Shown piece by piece: positions 30,001 through 37,652 of a stretch of 64,000 nucleotides of DNA (positions are counted from its first letter, which is position 1; every line of letters begins with the position of its first letter). A program made the position numbers and the translations under genes. Source of the stretch: Marinobacter alexandrii (GTDB lineage Bacteria > Pseudomonadota > Gammaproteobacteria > Pseudomonadales > Oleiphilaceae); the NCBI RefSeq assembly GCF_005871205.1, contig NZ_SWKM01000012.1, forward strand, positions 62,001 through 126,000, given 5' to 3'. Below the pieces are notes generated by a model. The model was not told the DNA's origin and did not search any database. It saw nothing but the letters and a program-made list of their open reading frames with translations.

Positions 30001-30596
30001 ACCAGGCGCCGCCACAGCACCGGCTGCCAGCGCCGCTCCGGGTCCAGCGTTTTTTCGTCATTGCGGGCGGTGATCACCACATCCCGGCCCTGCTCCCAGG
30101 CACTGAGCCAATCGGCCCGGAAGACCTGGTACTGGTCGAACAGATCGGCCACTTTCTCGGCCAACTGGAAAGTCCGCAGCTCCGAATCGCTGCCGTCGAG
30201 AAAGCGAGCCAGGGGCGTGAATACCTCGTCCTCACCGACTAATTCCGGCAATAACCGGTACAGCCGCCACACCAGCCGGTGCTTGTCGAACGGTGACTGC
30301 TCCGGCACATCTCCGGCCGGCAAAACGGCCCGATAGGCCTGCCAGATAAAACGAGCCGGGAACAGGAAATCCATACCGGCGGCGATTCCCAGGCCGCCAC
30401 CGTCGTCTGACCGCTGCTCCGCCAGTGCCAGTTTCAGCCACTGGGCAATGCCGTTGCTCTGCACCAGAAAGGTTTCGCTTTCCAGAGGCGGCAGCGGTGT
30501 CTGCTGACACACGAACACGACGGCCCGGCGCAGGTCTTCCAGGTGGTTGGCGTGGATGGCATGGAAGCCGGGTTCGATGGCGGAATGGTCGGCCAT
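26997..30596 (-). CDS. recC: Exodeoxyribonuclease V subunit gamma (RecC)
   Basis: RecC is the Chi-recognising scaffold of RecBCD, with inactivated helicase and nuclease folds. The ATG at 30596, five bases after AAGGA, gives 1199 residues (MADHSAIEPGFHAIHANHLEDL); an in-frame TTG at 30641 is less likely. Family phrases include ETFLVQSNGIAQWLKLALAE, FPARFIWQAYRAVLP, VVFGVSSLPRQALEALYVLS and LLGMNDGDYPRSRPPVDFDLM. It heads the recCBD operon; its promoter must lie in the ~150-bp gap to the next gene, where I see no strong consensus. Confidence 0.97.
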   Translation of the reverse strand: MADHSAIEPGFHAIHANHLEDLRRAVVFVCQQTPLPPLESETFLVQSNGIAQWLKLALAEQRSDDGGGLGIAAGMDFLFPARFIWQAYRAVLPAGDVPEQSPFDKHRLVWRLYRLLPELVGEDEVFTPLARFLDGSDSELRTFQLAEKVADLFDQYQVFRADWLSAWEQGRDVVITARNDEKTLDPERRWQPVLWRRLVEDVGVDARTSRSQIHTRFMEVGQTVTAPAHPNRLPRRIVVFGVSSLPRQALEALYVLSRFSQVVLCVHNPCQFYWADIISDRELLKAERKRGSAHPTLSQIDDPDQLHQHANPLLAAWGKQGRDYIRLLDEFDNPDEYRSRFQTPDQKIDIFSEHGQADAPRLLHQLQNDIYNLTPLRDIRDEHREVTPAQDHSLVFHDAHSPQREVEILHDQLLAAFNADPTLRPRDVIVMVPDINVYAPHIQAVFGRDPSDRTRHIPYTISDQGQRHHEPVLIALETLMSLPRSRFAMSEIISLLEVPGIRDRFDISEAEIPLARQWVEGANIRWGLHGQHRESLELPAHLDRNTWQKGLQAMLLGYGMGDDEPWGGVEPYGEIGGLQASLAGRLNDFVHQLERLWQELQEARTPSRWETLFSAMLERFFDQLEGSDLLLLNRFRRQLEQWLDNALAAGLQDQPLPLTIVKDVLLDGLDEGGLNQRFLAGKVNFATLMPMRAIPFRRVCLLGMNDGDYPRSRPPVDFDLMAEDYRPGDRSRREDDRYLFLEALLSAREQLYISWVGRSIRDDSERPPSVLVGQLRDHLDGLWHWSGDGDIPVSQPVSQVLTTEHPLQPFSRDYFPQANGIAGDPDSAAKPVIEVLRAGTLFTYEREWRAAHGGELPGAEQAPLPYQEPEEPITLSDLAQFLKKPIDTFYQRRLQVRFDAVDDDDTDNENFDLTGLDRWRLDNELIQDSVLKAGSEPELHDRSELTLDRMARRGDLGMGVTEHRLRTELAGRLPDLFERYRSALSSWPEALAEPITLDYRYSDPTGAVELVDLIDGLRASPDGQLCRLVIARSSLLAGSGAGRRVRYANLMADWLIHLAGQLTDRPFETLILAKEEGRKFRFPPMPPEQARAQLDAILAGWMQATTRALPLHCEAGFAWIASYYQSKKYLGDHDRAIAEAEQAYQVALERDTGYLRGAYGSPEALLASGEFEALLHALYVPLWEAEQGKSAAGAVGAQA

Positions 30597-30737
30597 GGGG
30601 GTCCTTGTTATGAGGAGATCCAGTGCGAATGCGGGTTTCAATCCTGAGGGTACAGGTTACCGCATGTGGCCACAGAATCAGACCGCCTTAAGACCGTTGT
30701 CCGGGTAAAAGATGATGGGGATTTTTCGCCAAGGGGG

Positions 30738-30771
30738 GATAACGCCGGCCCGTTTTGCCGGCGCTGTTATC
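30738..30771. repeat. GC-rich hairpin downstream of the DUF6482-type gene
   Basis: GATAAC-GCCGGC and GCCGGC-GCT-GTTATC face each other across a short loop (CCGTTTT), with a 3-nt bulge. It lies between the recC start and the end of the small minus-strand gene at 30794. It could end that transcript, but there is no U tract. Confidence 0.4.
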
Positions 30772-30793
30772 AACGGGTTCGGTCAGCCCGGAT

Positions 30794-31084
30794 TCAGAGC
30801 GGAACCCGCATGGTTTCAGTGCTGGTTACGGGCATGCCAATCATCTCGTCGGTGCCGGTAGGCGGAATCACTTCGGTCGTCTCCACCTGGTAATCGTGGA
30901 AGAAGTCCCGCACGGCACAGGCGCCGGTAAACATGACGACGTGGTCGTGAGTATCGGTGAGGATATAGCCTACGCCGTCCAGGTAAAACCGTGCCATGTA
31001 GTAACGGCCCTCCATGGAGACGATTTCCAGCAGGGAGATGGGATCGTGTTTGTGGCTTTTCAGTTCGCCGGTGTTCATGTGCAT
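30794..31084 (-). CDS. Small conserved protein resembling DUF6482
   Basis: A 96-residue soluble protein (a start at the second Met, 31078, is also possible). The N-terminal half reads SHKHDPISLLEIVSMEGRYYMARFYLDGVGYILTD and the C-terminal half VETTEVIPPTGTDEMIGMPV. The D/YDEMIG ending and overall build resemble the DUF6482 family of Pseudomonas and marine gammaproteobacteria, which has no known function. No signal peptide or membrane segment. It is divergent from the next small gene and lies upstream of recC on the same strand, but nothing links it to recombination. Confidence 0.65.
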   Translation of the reverse strand: MHMNTGELKSHKHDPISLLEIVSMEGRYYMARFYLDGVGYILTDTHDHVVMFTGACAVRDFFHDYQVETTEVIPPTGTDEMIGMPVTSTETMRVPL

Positions 31085-31271
31085 AGGATATTGACCTCGG
31101 GTTTGTCGTCGACGTTTAAAAGTATACGAGGTCGGCGCTCGAACAGGTCAAAAATTAAGCAGTAAACAATCAAGAAAGCAGGTGGAATTGGTTGAATCTT
31201 GGCGAAGCAAACGGATCTGTGGCGCAGACATAAGCGTATTGTCTATGACATGAACAATGGAGGGTGTCTCG

Positions 31272-31721
31272 ATGGACAGCATCGCCATCATTCACAATCG
31301 CGCGAGCCTGACTGCGCGGGTCTTCCTGGTTGTCCTGGTCGTGTTGGCGTTGGTGCTCACTGCCCGGCCCCTGGCGGCCGACAAGGACTCCGACATTCGG
31401 GAAACGATCCTGCTGCAAATTGAAGCCTTCGCCAACAACGATCAGGAACAGGCCTGGGCTCATGCCTCCGAGGGTATCAAACGCCGCTTCGGCAGCTCGG
31501 ACGTGTTTATCAACATGGTGCGGCAGGCGTACCCGGCGGTCCACAGCGCTACCGCGATCGAATTTACTGATCGGGTGCCCCATGGCGCCTTTGAAATTCA
31601 GGGGGTGCGACTGCAAGGGCCCGAGGGTAAACGTTGGGATGCCTATTACCGCATGGTGCTGGTGGACGGTGTCTGGAAAATCGCCGGGGTTCTGCTGAAG
31701 CCGGCGAAACTGGGCATCTGA
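31272..31721 (+). CDS. DUF4864-type exported protein
   Basis: A 149-residue protein with an N-terminal hydrophobic segment (VFLVVLVVLALVLTARPLAA), probably a signal peptide or anchor. The rest, IRETILLQIEAFANNDQEQAWAHASEGIKRRFGSSDVFINMVRQAYPAV...YRMVLVDGVWKIAGVLL, matches the NTF2-like DUF4864 pattern. The ATG at 31272 is chosen because GGAGG (31259-31263) is 8 nt upstream; an in-frame ATG at 31257 overlaps that site. Function unknown. It converges on folM with 54 bp between. Confidence 0.75.
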   Translation: MDSIAIIHNRASLTARVFLVVLVVLALVLTARPLAADKDSDIRETILLQIEAFANNDQEQAWAHASEGIKRRFGSSDVFINMVRQAYPAVHSATAIEFTDRVPHGAFEIQGVRLQGPEGKRWDAYYRMVLVDGVWKIAGVLLKPAKLGI

Positions 31722-31775
31722 TTGCTTTTGATCACTGCCTATCACGTCCGATCGTTTGTAATCACCAGCGATTAT

Positions 31776-32483
31776 TTACGCCAGATGGCGGCCGCCGTCT
31801 AACGGCAGGTTGCGCCCGGTGATGTACGGGGTGTCGAGCAGGAACTGCAGGGTTTGCACCGCCACTTCCACTCCCGGCTCAATGCCCATCAGGGATTTTT
31901 TCAGGGTCTTTTCCCGGTAGGCCTCGCTGTCACCCGAATTGAACATGATCAGCGACGGCGCCAGGCTGTTCACCTTCACCTTGGGCGCCAGCAGCCGGGC
32001 AAACGACAGGGTCAGATTGGCCAGGGCTGCTTTGCTGGCGGCGTAGCCGATGTGCTTGGCACTGCCCTTTTCGACCACGTAATCAGTCATGTGGATAATG
32101 TCGGTGGTCTGGTCACTGTTTTCCAGCAGTGCCCGGCACGCCAGATTGATGCGGTAGGGCGTCATGGCATGAATCTGCATCATCGCCTGCATCACCTCGC
32201 CCGGATCGGTGTCGTTACGTTCCGGCAGCCAGTCTGAGGCATTGTGGATGATCGCCCGCAGGCTGTCGGTTTTCGTCATCAGGGTATCGATAAAGGCATC
32301 GATGCCCTCGTTCGTGGCAAAATCCGCGTGTACGCAGTCGGCCCCGGCTTTTTGCAGGGCGTCCACCGCCGGCCGATAGGTGCGGTAGGTGGCAATCACC
32401 GGCTGGCCCTGCTCGAGACAGGCTTTGGCAAACGCCAGGCCAATGCGTTGGCCGGCGCCGGTGATCAGAATGGGAGCGGTCAT
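31776..32483 (-). CDS. folM: Dihydromonapterin/dihydrofolate reductase FolM (short-chain dehydrogenase)
   Basis: An NADPH-dependent short-chain dehydrogenase that reduces dihydromonapterin and, weakly, dihydrofolate. The 235 residues track E. coli FolM closely: PILITGAGQRIGLA, PVIATYRTYRPAVDALQKAGA, LRAIIHNASDWL, MMQIHAMTPY, DIIHMTDYVVEKGSAKHIGYAASKAAL (catalytic Tyr and Lys) and ending GRNLPLDGGRHLA. The NASDW motif separates it from general SDRs. AGGAG precedes the ATG. It is divergent from the FAN1-type gene (118 bp). Confidence 0.92.
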   Translation of the reverse strand: MTAPILITGAGQRIGLAFAKACLEQGQPVIATYRTYRPAVDALQKAGADCVHADFATNEGIDAFIDTLMTKTDSLRAIIHNASDWLPERNDTDPGEVMQAMMQIHAMTPYRINLACRALLENSDQTTDIIHMTDYVVEKGSAKHIGYAASKAALANLTLSFARLLAPKVKVNSLAPSLIMFNSGDSEAYREKTLKKSLMGIEPGVEVAVQTLQFLLDTPYITGRNLPLDGGRHLA

Positions 32484-32601
32484 GGCATTCTCCTGTGAAT
32501 GAGTCAGTGCATACGCCAGAATGCCGGGCTCGGGTCATTAGCCCGCCACAACCCCCGACAGCCGTCAATCGAACCAGCCATCAGGAGGCATCGCCCGGAC
32601 C

Positions 32602-34341
32602 ATGGTCGGCCCCAGATCCAAACCCAAACCCAAACCCAAACCCAAACCCAGGTACCGGAAACCGGGCACCGCGGATCTTGAAAATCCGCTGTATTACCTG
32701 GAAAACATGGAGACCGTGGTGGCCTGGGTCCGGGATCACCACGCCGATCTGTTGACCGACCCCGAGCAGTGCCGGCTGACCGGATTCCTGACCCTGCCGA
32801 TGCCGGCGCGGGCCCTGCTGACCCGGCTGGTGATGCGCACCGGAGAACATTTTCGCACCGACAAACTCAACTACCCGGAGCTGGCGGTGGCCGAAGCTGT
32901 GGCCCTGGAGCCGCTGCTCGCCAACGACTGGCTGGATGCCGAGCCGTTGCTGGAGCTTGAGCAGCTGTTCCGTCTGTACACGCTACCGGAGTTGCGGCGG
33001 GTGTTTGCCGGCGAGCTCGAGGCCCTGGGCTTGCCAAAATCCCTGGCCAAGGCCCGGATGTTGGAGAGCCTGCACCACCGCTTTCCCGACCCGCGACCAC
33101 TGGCGGACTGGCTCCGCCAGTCGGCGGCACCGGTGGTGCGCCTGAAGCAAATGGGATTGTTTGATCGTATCCGGCTGATGTTCTTCGGCAACCTGCGCCA
33201 GAGCTGGTCCGATTTTGTGCTGGTGGAGCTGGGGCACCAGCGCTACGAGCCAGTACCGTTCACACTGGATTCCCGCGCCTTCGCCCAGCGGGTGGAAGTG
33301 GACTGTTACCTGGTCATGCATCAGTGCCGGCAGTGGCTGGACGAGGGCGTGCCCGCCGCTGAAGTCTGGCCAGAGGTGCCTGGTGAATTGAGCAATCCTT
33401 GGCTGACCAGCCGGCGGAACCGGCTGTTGTTGGAACTGGGCCGGCAGGCCGAACGCCAGGGTGAGCGTGAACTGGCGGTGACGGCGTTTGCCGCCAGCGG
33501 CCATCGCGAGGCCCGGCTGAAACAGCTACGCTTGCTGGAACGATTGAAACGCTTTGACGAAGCCTGGGCCATTGCCATCGCATGGCAGCGACAGGCCCTC
33601 AGTGATGCCGAGGCCCAGGGCCTGGCGCGAATCCTGAAACGGCTGGCCGCCAAGCTGGCCCAGCCCTCACCCCTGAGTTCCGGCTCTCCCCAGCTGCGGG
33701 AGTGGTCGGTGGAATTGCCCAAGCCATCGACCGGCTCGGTGGAGTTCTCGGTGCTGCAACATTTATGGCAGGACCAGGCGCCGGTGTTCTATGTCGAGAA
33801 CACCTTGATCACCGGCCTGTTCGGCCTGCTGTGCTGGGACACCATTTTTGAGCCGTTGCCAGGCGCCTTTTTCCACCCGTTTCACGTCGGCCCCGCGGAC
33901 CTGACCCGGGATGATTTTGTCGAGCGTCGACAGGTGTCGTTCGATCGCTGTTTTGCCGCCCTTTCAGATGGCAGCTACCAGCGCCGCATTCTCGACAGCT
34001 ACGATGCCAAGTACGGCATCGTCAATCCGTTCGTGATCTGGCCAGTGCTTACGCCGGAACTGCTGGATCTGGCCCTGGCCTGTATTCCGGCCGCGGATCT
34101 GGAGCAGCTGTTCCGGCGCCTGCTGCTGAACATCCGCGAGCACCGCAGTGGCTTTCCGGATCTGATCCAGTTCCACCCGGAGGCGCCGGCGTCTGCGCCG
34201 CGCTATCAGATGATCGAGGTGAAAGGCCCGGGTGATCGGTTGCAGGACCACCAGATTCGCTGGCTAGCCTTCTTTGCCGACCAGGGCATTCCCGCCAGTG
34301 TCTGTTACGTGCGCTGGCAACCCGACGGAGCCTCGACGTGA
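32602..34341 (+). CDS. FAN1-type structure-specific nuclease (VRR-NUC domain)
   Basis: A bacterial homologue of Fanconi-associated nuclease 1, which cuts 5' flaps and helps unhook interstrand cross-links. The 579 residues have an N-terminal family segment (NPLYYLENMETVVAWVRDHH), a helical middle and a C-terminal VRR-NUC PD-(D/E)XK site: GFPDLIQFH (near 518) and IEVKGPGDRLQDHQ (near 538). Residues 6-16 are a Lys-Pro repeat encoded by CCCAAA repeats. The ATG at 32602 has AGGAGG 13 nt upstream, which is long spacing, but the conserved YYLEN lies before the next Met (32707), so the start must be upstream of that. The stop overlaps the next gene's start in GTGA, so the two are coupled. Confidence 0.92.
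   Translation: MVGPRSKPKPKPKPKPRYRKPGTADLENPLYYLENMETVVAWVRDHHADLLTDPEQCRLTGFLTLPMPARALLTRLVMRTGEHFRTDKLNYPELAVAEAVALEPLLANDWLDAEPLLELEQLFRLYTLPELRRVFAGELEALGLPKSLAKARMLESLHHRFPDPRPLADWLRQSAAPVVRLKQMGLFDRIRLMFFGNLRQSWSDFVLVELGHQRYEPVPFTLDSRAFAQRVEVDCYLVMHQCRQWLDEGVPAAEVWPEVPGELSNPWLTSRRNRLLLELGRQAERQGERELAVTAFAASGHREARLKQLRLLERLKRFDEAWAIAIAWQRQALSDAEAQGLARILKRLAAKLAQPSPLSSGSPQLREWSVELPKPSTGSVEFSVLQHLWQDQAPVFYVENTLITGLFGLLCWDTIFEPLPGAFFHPFHVGPADLTRDDFVERRQVSFDRCFAALSDGSYQRRILDSYDAKYGIVNPFVIWPVLTPELLDLALACIPAADLEQLFRRLLLNIREHRSGFPDLIQFHPEAPASAPRYQMIEVKGPGDRLQDHQIRWLAFFADQGIPASVCYVRWQPDGAST
32618..32650 (+). repeat. CCCAAA hexanucleotide repeat; GGGTTT on the other strand
   Basis: Five CCC tracts separated by AAA (CCC at 32623, 32629, 32635, 32641, 32647), preceded by CCAAA. 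The minus strand therefore reads as a run of GGG tracts with TTT loops, which satisfies the standard G-quadruplex pattern. It sits just inside the FAN1-type gene and encodes alternating Lys and Pro. A change by one unit keeps the frame. Confidence 0.95.
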
Positions 34342-36629
34342 AAGTTGCGGTCCGGACCCTGTGTGAATTCGCCGCCCGCCATGGCGATCTGGATTTCCGC
34401 TACACCCCGGCGCCCAGTTCCGAGGAGGGCATTGCCGGGCATCAGGCGATCCAGTCCCGGCGTGGCTATGGTTACAAAAGTGAGTATTTACTGACTGGGG
34501 AGTGCCTGGGTTTAGAGCTTTCGGGTCGGGCCGACGGCTACCACCCACACCAGGGCCGGCTGGAGGAAATCAAGACCCACCGGGGCGATCTGTCCCGCGT
34601 CCGGGAGCACCAGCGAGCCCTGCACCGGGCCCAGCTACGGGCATACGGTGCGCTGCTGTGCCGACAGGAAAACCGTAAGAAAGTGGAGTTGGTGCTGGTG
34701 TATTACGATACCGGCCGGGACAAGGAAACCCCGATCTCGGAAACCGCCAGTGCCGAGCAGCTGTGGCAGGAACTGGAAGCCCTGTGCGCTAAATACCAGG
34801 CCTGGGCCGAGTGGGAGGCGGATCACCGTGAGCGTCGGGATGCCCGCCTGCGGACACTGCGTTTTCCCTTCCCGGATTTCCGGCCCCGGCAGCGTCAGCT
34901 GGCCGAGACCGTGTACCGCAACACCCTGAACGCCGGCACCCTGCTGTTGGAGGCGCCCACGGGCCTCGGCAAGACCCTGGGCACGCTGTTTCCGGCCCTG
35001 ATGGCCATGCCCGCCGCCAGCCAGGACCGGCTGTATTACCTGACCTGTCGCAACACCACCCGGCAACTGGCGGTGGATGCCATCGAGCGCCTGCGGGCCG
35101 CCCAGCCCGAACCTGACGACTGGCCACTACGGACCCTGGAACTGGTGGCCAAGGACGACGCCTGCGAACACCCGGATAAGGCCTGTCACGGCGAGTCTTG
35201 TCCACTGGCGAAGGGTTTCTTCGACCGGTTGCCGGATGCCCGCGCCGAGGCGGTGCAGGCCGGTACCACCCTGACCCGGGATCGGCTGGCAGAGATCGCC
35301 GCCGGCCATCAGCTGTGCCCGTATTTCCTGGCCCAGGAAATGGCGCGCTGGAGTGATGTGGTGGTGGCCGATGTGAACCGGATGTTCGACCAGTCTGCCC
35401 TGCTCCACGGGCTGATCCGGCAAAACCAGTGGCAGGCATCAGTGCTGGTGGACGAGGCCCACAATCTGGTGGATCGCGGCCGGGGTATGTACTCGGTGCG
35501 TCTGGATCAGCAGCGTCTTCTGCGGTTGAAGAAAACCGCCCCGAAAGTCCTGAAACCACACCTGGATCGCACCGCCCGGGCCTGGCAAGGGGTAATCCGG
35601 GACCATGGCGATGCCGGTGACGCCGCGGTTTTTCTCGAGCAGTTGCCGTCGGCGCTGACCGGCAGCCTGCTCGGGCTGGTATCGGCGCTGACCGACTTCC
35701 TGGCCGACAATCCGCCCGATCTGGCGCTGCAGGAGCTGCTGTTTGAATCGGTTGCGTTCATGAAGCTGGCGGATTCCTTCGGTGACCATTCCCTGTGCGA
35801 GTTCCGGCGCGAGGGCCGGGGCCGGGCGCGGCTGACGATTCAGAATCTGGTGCCGGCGGACTTTCTGCGTGAGCGGTTTGCGGCCGCCAGCTCGGTGCTG
35901 CTGTTCTCCGCAACCCTCAATCCGGGCATCTATCACCGGGATCTTCTGGGCCTGCCCGAGGACAGTCGCTTTACCTCATTGCCCAGTCCTTTCGACGGGG
36001 ACCAGTTGCAGGTTCAGTTCACGCCCCGGATCAGTACCCGTCAGGCCCATCGGCAGGCCTCGGCCCAACCCATTGCCGAGTTGATTGCCCGCCAGTACCA
36101 GGCACGACCGGGCCACTATCTGGCGTTTTTCAGCAGCTTCAAGTACCTGAATGAGGTGGCGGAAGTGCTGGCCCGGCAGGCCCCGGAGGTCCCCCAGCGC
36201 TCACAACAGCCGGCCATGAGTCCCCAGCAACGGCGGGACTTTCTTGACGGTTTCCGGCGCGAATCCGGGAGCGTGGCCTTTGCGGTGCTCGGTGGGGTGT
36301 TCAGCGAAGGCATTGATCTGCCCGGCGACCAGCTGATCGGGGCGTTTGTCGCTACCCTGGGCCTGCCGCCCTTCGACGCCTGGCACGAACTGCTCAAGGA
36401 CCGTCTGCAACGACGGTTCGGCGCCGGCTACGACTACACCTATCTGATCCCGGGCTTACAGAAAGTGGCCCAGGCCGCTGGTCGGGTGATCCGCACGCCG
36501 GAGGACGAGGGCGTGATCTGGCTGATCGACGACCGCTTTCTCAAGCCACCGGTGCGGGCCCTGCTCCCGGGATGGTGGTTTGAGTCGCCTGTTGAGTCCG
36601 AACCGGACGGTGTTTCAGGGTCCGGTTGA
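34338..36629 (+). CDS. XPD/DinG-family Fe-S helicase with N-terminal Cas4-like PD-(D/E)XK nuclease domain
   Basis: A 763-residue superfamily 2 helicase. Residues 1-150 form a RecB/Cas4-like nuclease fold, with D66 (GRADGYH) and E77-x-K79 (LEEIKTHRGD) as candidate catalytic residues. The helicase has Walker A APTGLGKT (206-213), four cysteines C276, C283, C288 and C327 placed as in the XPD iron-sulfur cluster, DEAH (372-375), LLFSATLNPG and the C-terminal QAAGRVIRTPED. Family members unwind DNA 5' to 3' in repair. The GTG start at 34338 overlaps the FAN1-type stop, so the two probably act together. Its last 89 bp overlap the convergent cra gene. Role inferred; the exact substrate is unknown. 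Confidence 0.9.
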   Translation: MKVAVRTLCEFAARHGDLDFRYTPAPSSEEGIAGHQAIQSRRGYGYKSEYLLTGECLGLELSGRADGYHPHQGRLEEIKTHRGDLSRVREHQRALHRAQLRAYGALLCRQENRKKVELVLVYYDTGRDKETPISETASAEQLWQELEALCAKYQAWAEWEADHRERRDARLRTLRFPFPDFRPRQRQLAETVYRNTLNAGTLLLEAPTGLGKTLGTLFPALMAMPAASQDRLYYLTCRNTTRQLAVDAIERLRAAQPEPDDWPLRTLELVAKDDACEHPDKACHGESCPLAKGFFDRLPDARAEAVQAGTTLTRDRLAEIAAGHQLCPYFLAQEMARWSDVVVADVNRMFDQSALLHGLIRQNQWQASVLVDEAHNLVDRGRGMYSVRLDQQRLLRLKKTAPKVLKPHLDRTARAWQGVIRDHGDAGDAAVFLEQLPSALTGSLLGLVSALTDFLADNPPDLALQELLFESVAFMKLADSFGDHSLCEFRREGRGRARLTIQNLVPADFLRERFAAASSVLLFSATLNPGIYHRDLLGLPEDSRFTSLPSPFDGDQLQVQFTPRISTRQAHRQASAQPIAELIARQYQARPGHYLAFFSSFKYLNEVAEVLARQAPEVPQRSQQPAMSPQQRRDFLDGFRRESGSVAFAVLGGVFSEGIDLPGDQLIGAFVATLGLPPFDAWHELLKDRLQRRFGAGYDYTYLIPGLQKVAQAAGRVIRTPEDEGVIWLIDDRFLKPPVRALLPGWWFESPVESEPDGVSGSG

Positions 36630-37587
36630 TGGTGACCGTCTGAACCGGCGCCTGTGGCTCGGCGATGGCGGCCAGGGCCTGGTCGAGAGCGGCGGCGGCA
36701 ATGGCCTCGTGGTTCTGCGGCAGCGAGTGCACCGGCACCGGCAGGAAATCCAGCAGCCGGTCGTCGCCAAAGGTCGCCAGTTTCAGTGCCGGGGTCAGGC
36801 CGCCGGGCTGTTCCAAAAGCACATCCAGTGCCCCTTGCAACAAGGTGTAGGAGGCCGTGACCAGCGCTTCCGGCAGCGCCCGGTGGCTGAGCAGGTCCCG
36901 CATCAGGGCGGCGCCGGTCGCCCGATCATAGCGGGCGCCGCTGCATACCTCGGTGGCCCAGCCCAATTTCCGGGCCGCCGCTTCAAAGCCGGACCGGCGT
37001 TCCCGGCTCATGGCCAGGTCCGGTACGGCGTCAAACCAGGCCACGGTGCCGGAGCCTTCGGTCAGCACCGAGCGGGTCAGGCTGTCGGCGGCGCTCCGGT
37101 TATCGCTGACCACGCAGCGAATCAGGTCCGGCGACTGAGCCCGGTCCACTGCGATCACCGGCAGGCCATCGGCCTGTAGGTCGGGGTAGAAAGGGTCGTG
37201 TTCTGACAGTGCGCTGGCCACGATCAAGGCGTCACAGCGCCGCGCTTTCAGAGCCTGCGCCAGAGCCTTTTCGGTTTCGGGGTTGTCGTCGGAGCCGGCT
37301 ATCAGCAACTGGTAGCCGCGGGCACGGGCGCCCTGTTCCAGCAGTTTGGCCAGGCGCGCGTAGCTGGTGTTTTCCAGGTCCGGCAGGATAAAACCCAGGG
37401 TCTTGCTGGCACCGCCACGCAGCGCTGCGGCTTGGGCGTCGACCTGAAACCGGTGCTTCCGGGCGATCGCCAGCACCTTGTCTATGGTGTCGGGCTTGAT
37501 GCGCCGGGCCACGCCCTGACCATTCATGACATAACTGGCGGTGGTTCTGGATACACCGGCAAGTCGGGCGAGTTCGGCGAGTGTCAT
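36541..37587 (-). CDS. cra: LacI-family regulator Cra/FruR
   Basis: A 348-residue LacI/GalR regulator. The helix-turn-helix and hinge read MTLAELARLAGVSRTTASYVMNGQGVARRIKPDTI, the asparagine-glycine FruR variant (SYVMNG), followed by FRVDAQAAALRGG-like and a periplasmic-binding-protein-fold effector domain. In Pseudomonas, Cra is released from DNA by fructose-1-phosphate and represses the fru operon. Here it is divergent from fruB with a Cra-like site between. Its 3' end overlaps the convergent helicase gene by 89 bp; the last ~20 residues are low-complexity and may not be functional. Confidence 0.9.
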   Translation of the reverse strand: MTLAELARLAGVSRTTASYVMNGQGVARRIKPDTIDKVLAIARKHRFQVDAQAAALRGGASKTLGFILPDLENTSYARLAKLLEQGARARGYQLLIAGSDDNPETEKALAQALKARRCDALIVASALSEHDPFYPDLQADGLPVIAVDRAQSPDLIRCVVSDNRSAADSLTRSVLTEGSGTVAWFDAVPDLAMSRERRSGFEAAARKLGWATEVCSGARYDRATGAALMRDLLSHRALPEALVTASYTLLQGALDVLLEQPGGLTPALKLATFGDDRLLDFLPVPVHSLPQNHEAIAAAALDQALAAIAEPQAPVQTVTINRTLKHRPVRTQQATQTTIPGAGPAPVA

Positions 37588-37610
37588 GGAAGGTCCTATT
37601 ACGCGATTGC

Positions 37611-37639
37611 TTGATTTTCGATCATATCTGATTCATTAT
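37611..37639 (+). promoter_or_regulatory. Putative fruB promoter
   Basis: TTGATT (37611-37616), a 17-nt spacer, then CATTAT (37634-37639). Transcription would start near 37646, just before the Cra-like operator, which fits repression by blocking the start. Confidence 0.45.
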
Positions 37640-37652
37640 CGATTCTATGTTT

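Noticed and set aside
32618..32650. CCCAAA repeat as a telomere-like end or CRISPR repeat
   Set aside because: It is a short internal tandem repeat within a reading frame, with no spacers, no terminal position and no second copy.
34338..36629. Nuclease-helicase fusion as a phage-defence or CRISPR component
   Set aside because: The Cas4-like fold is shared by many repair proteins; there is no array, no cas gene and the neighbours are core repair and metabolism genes.
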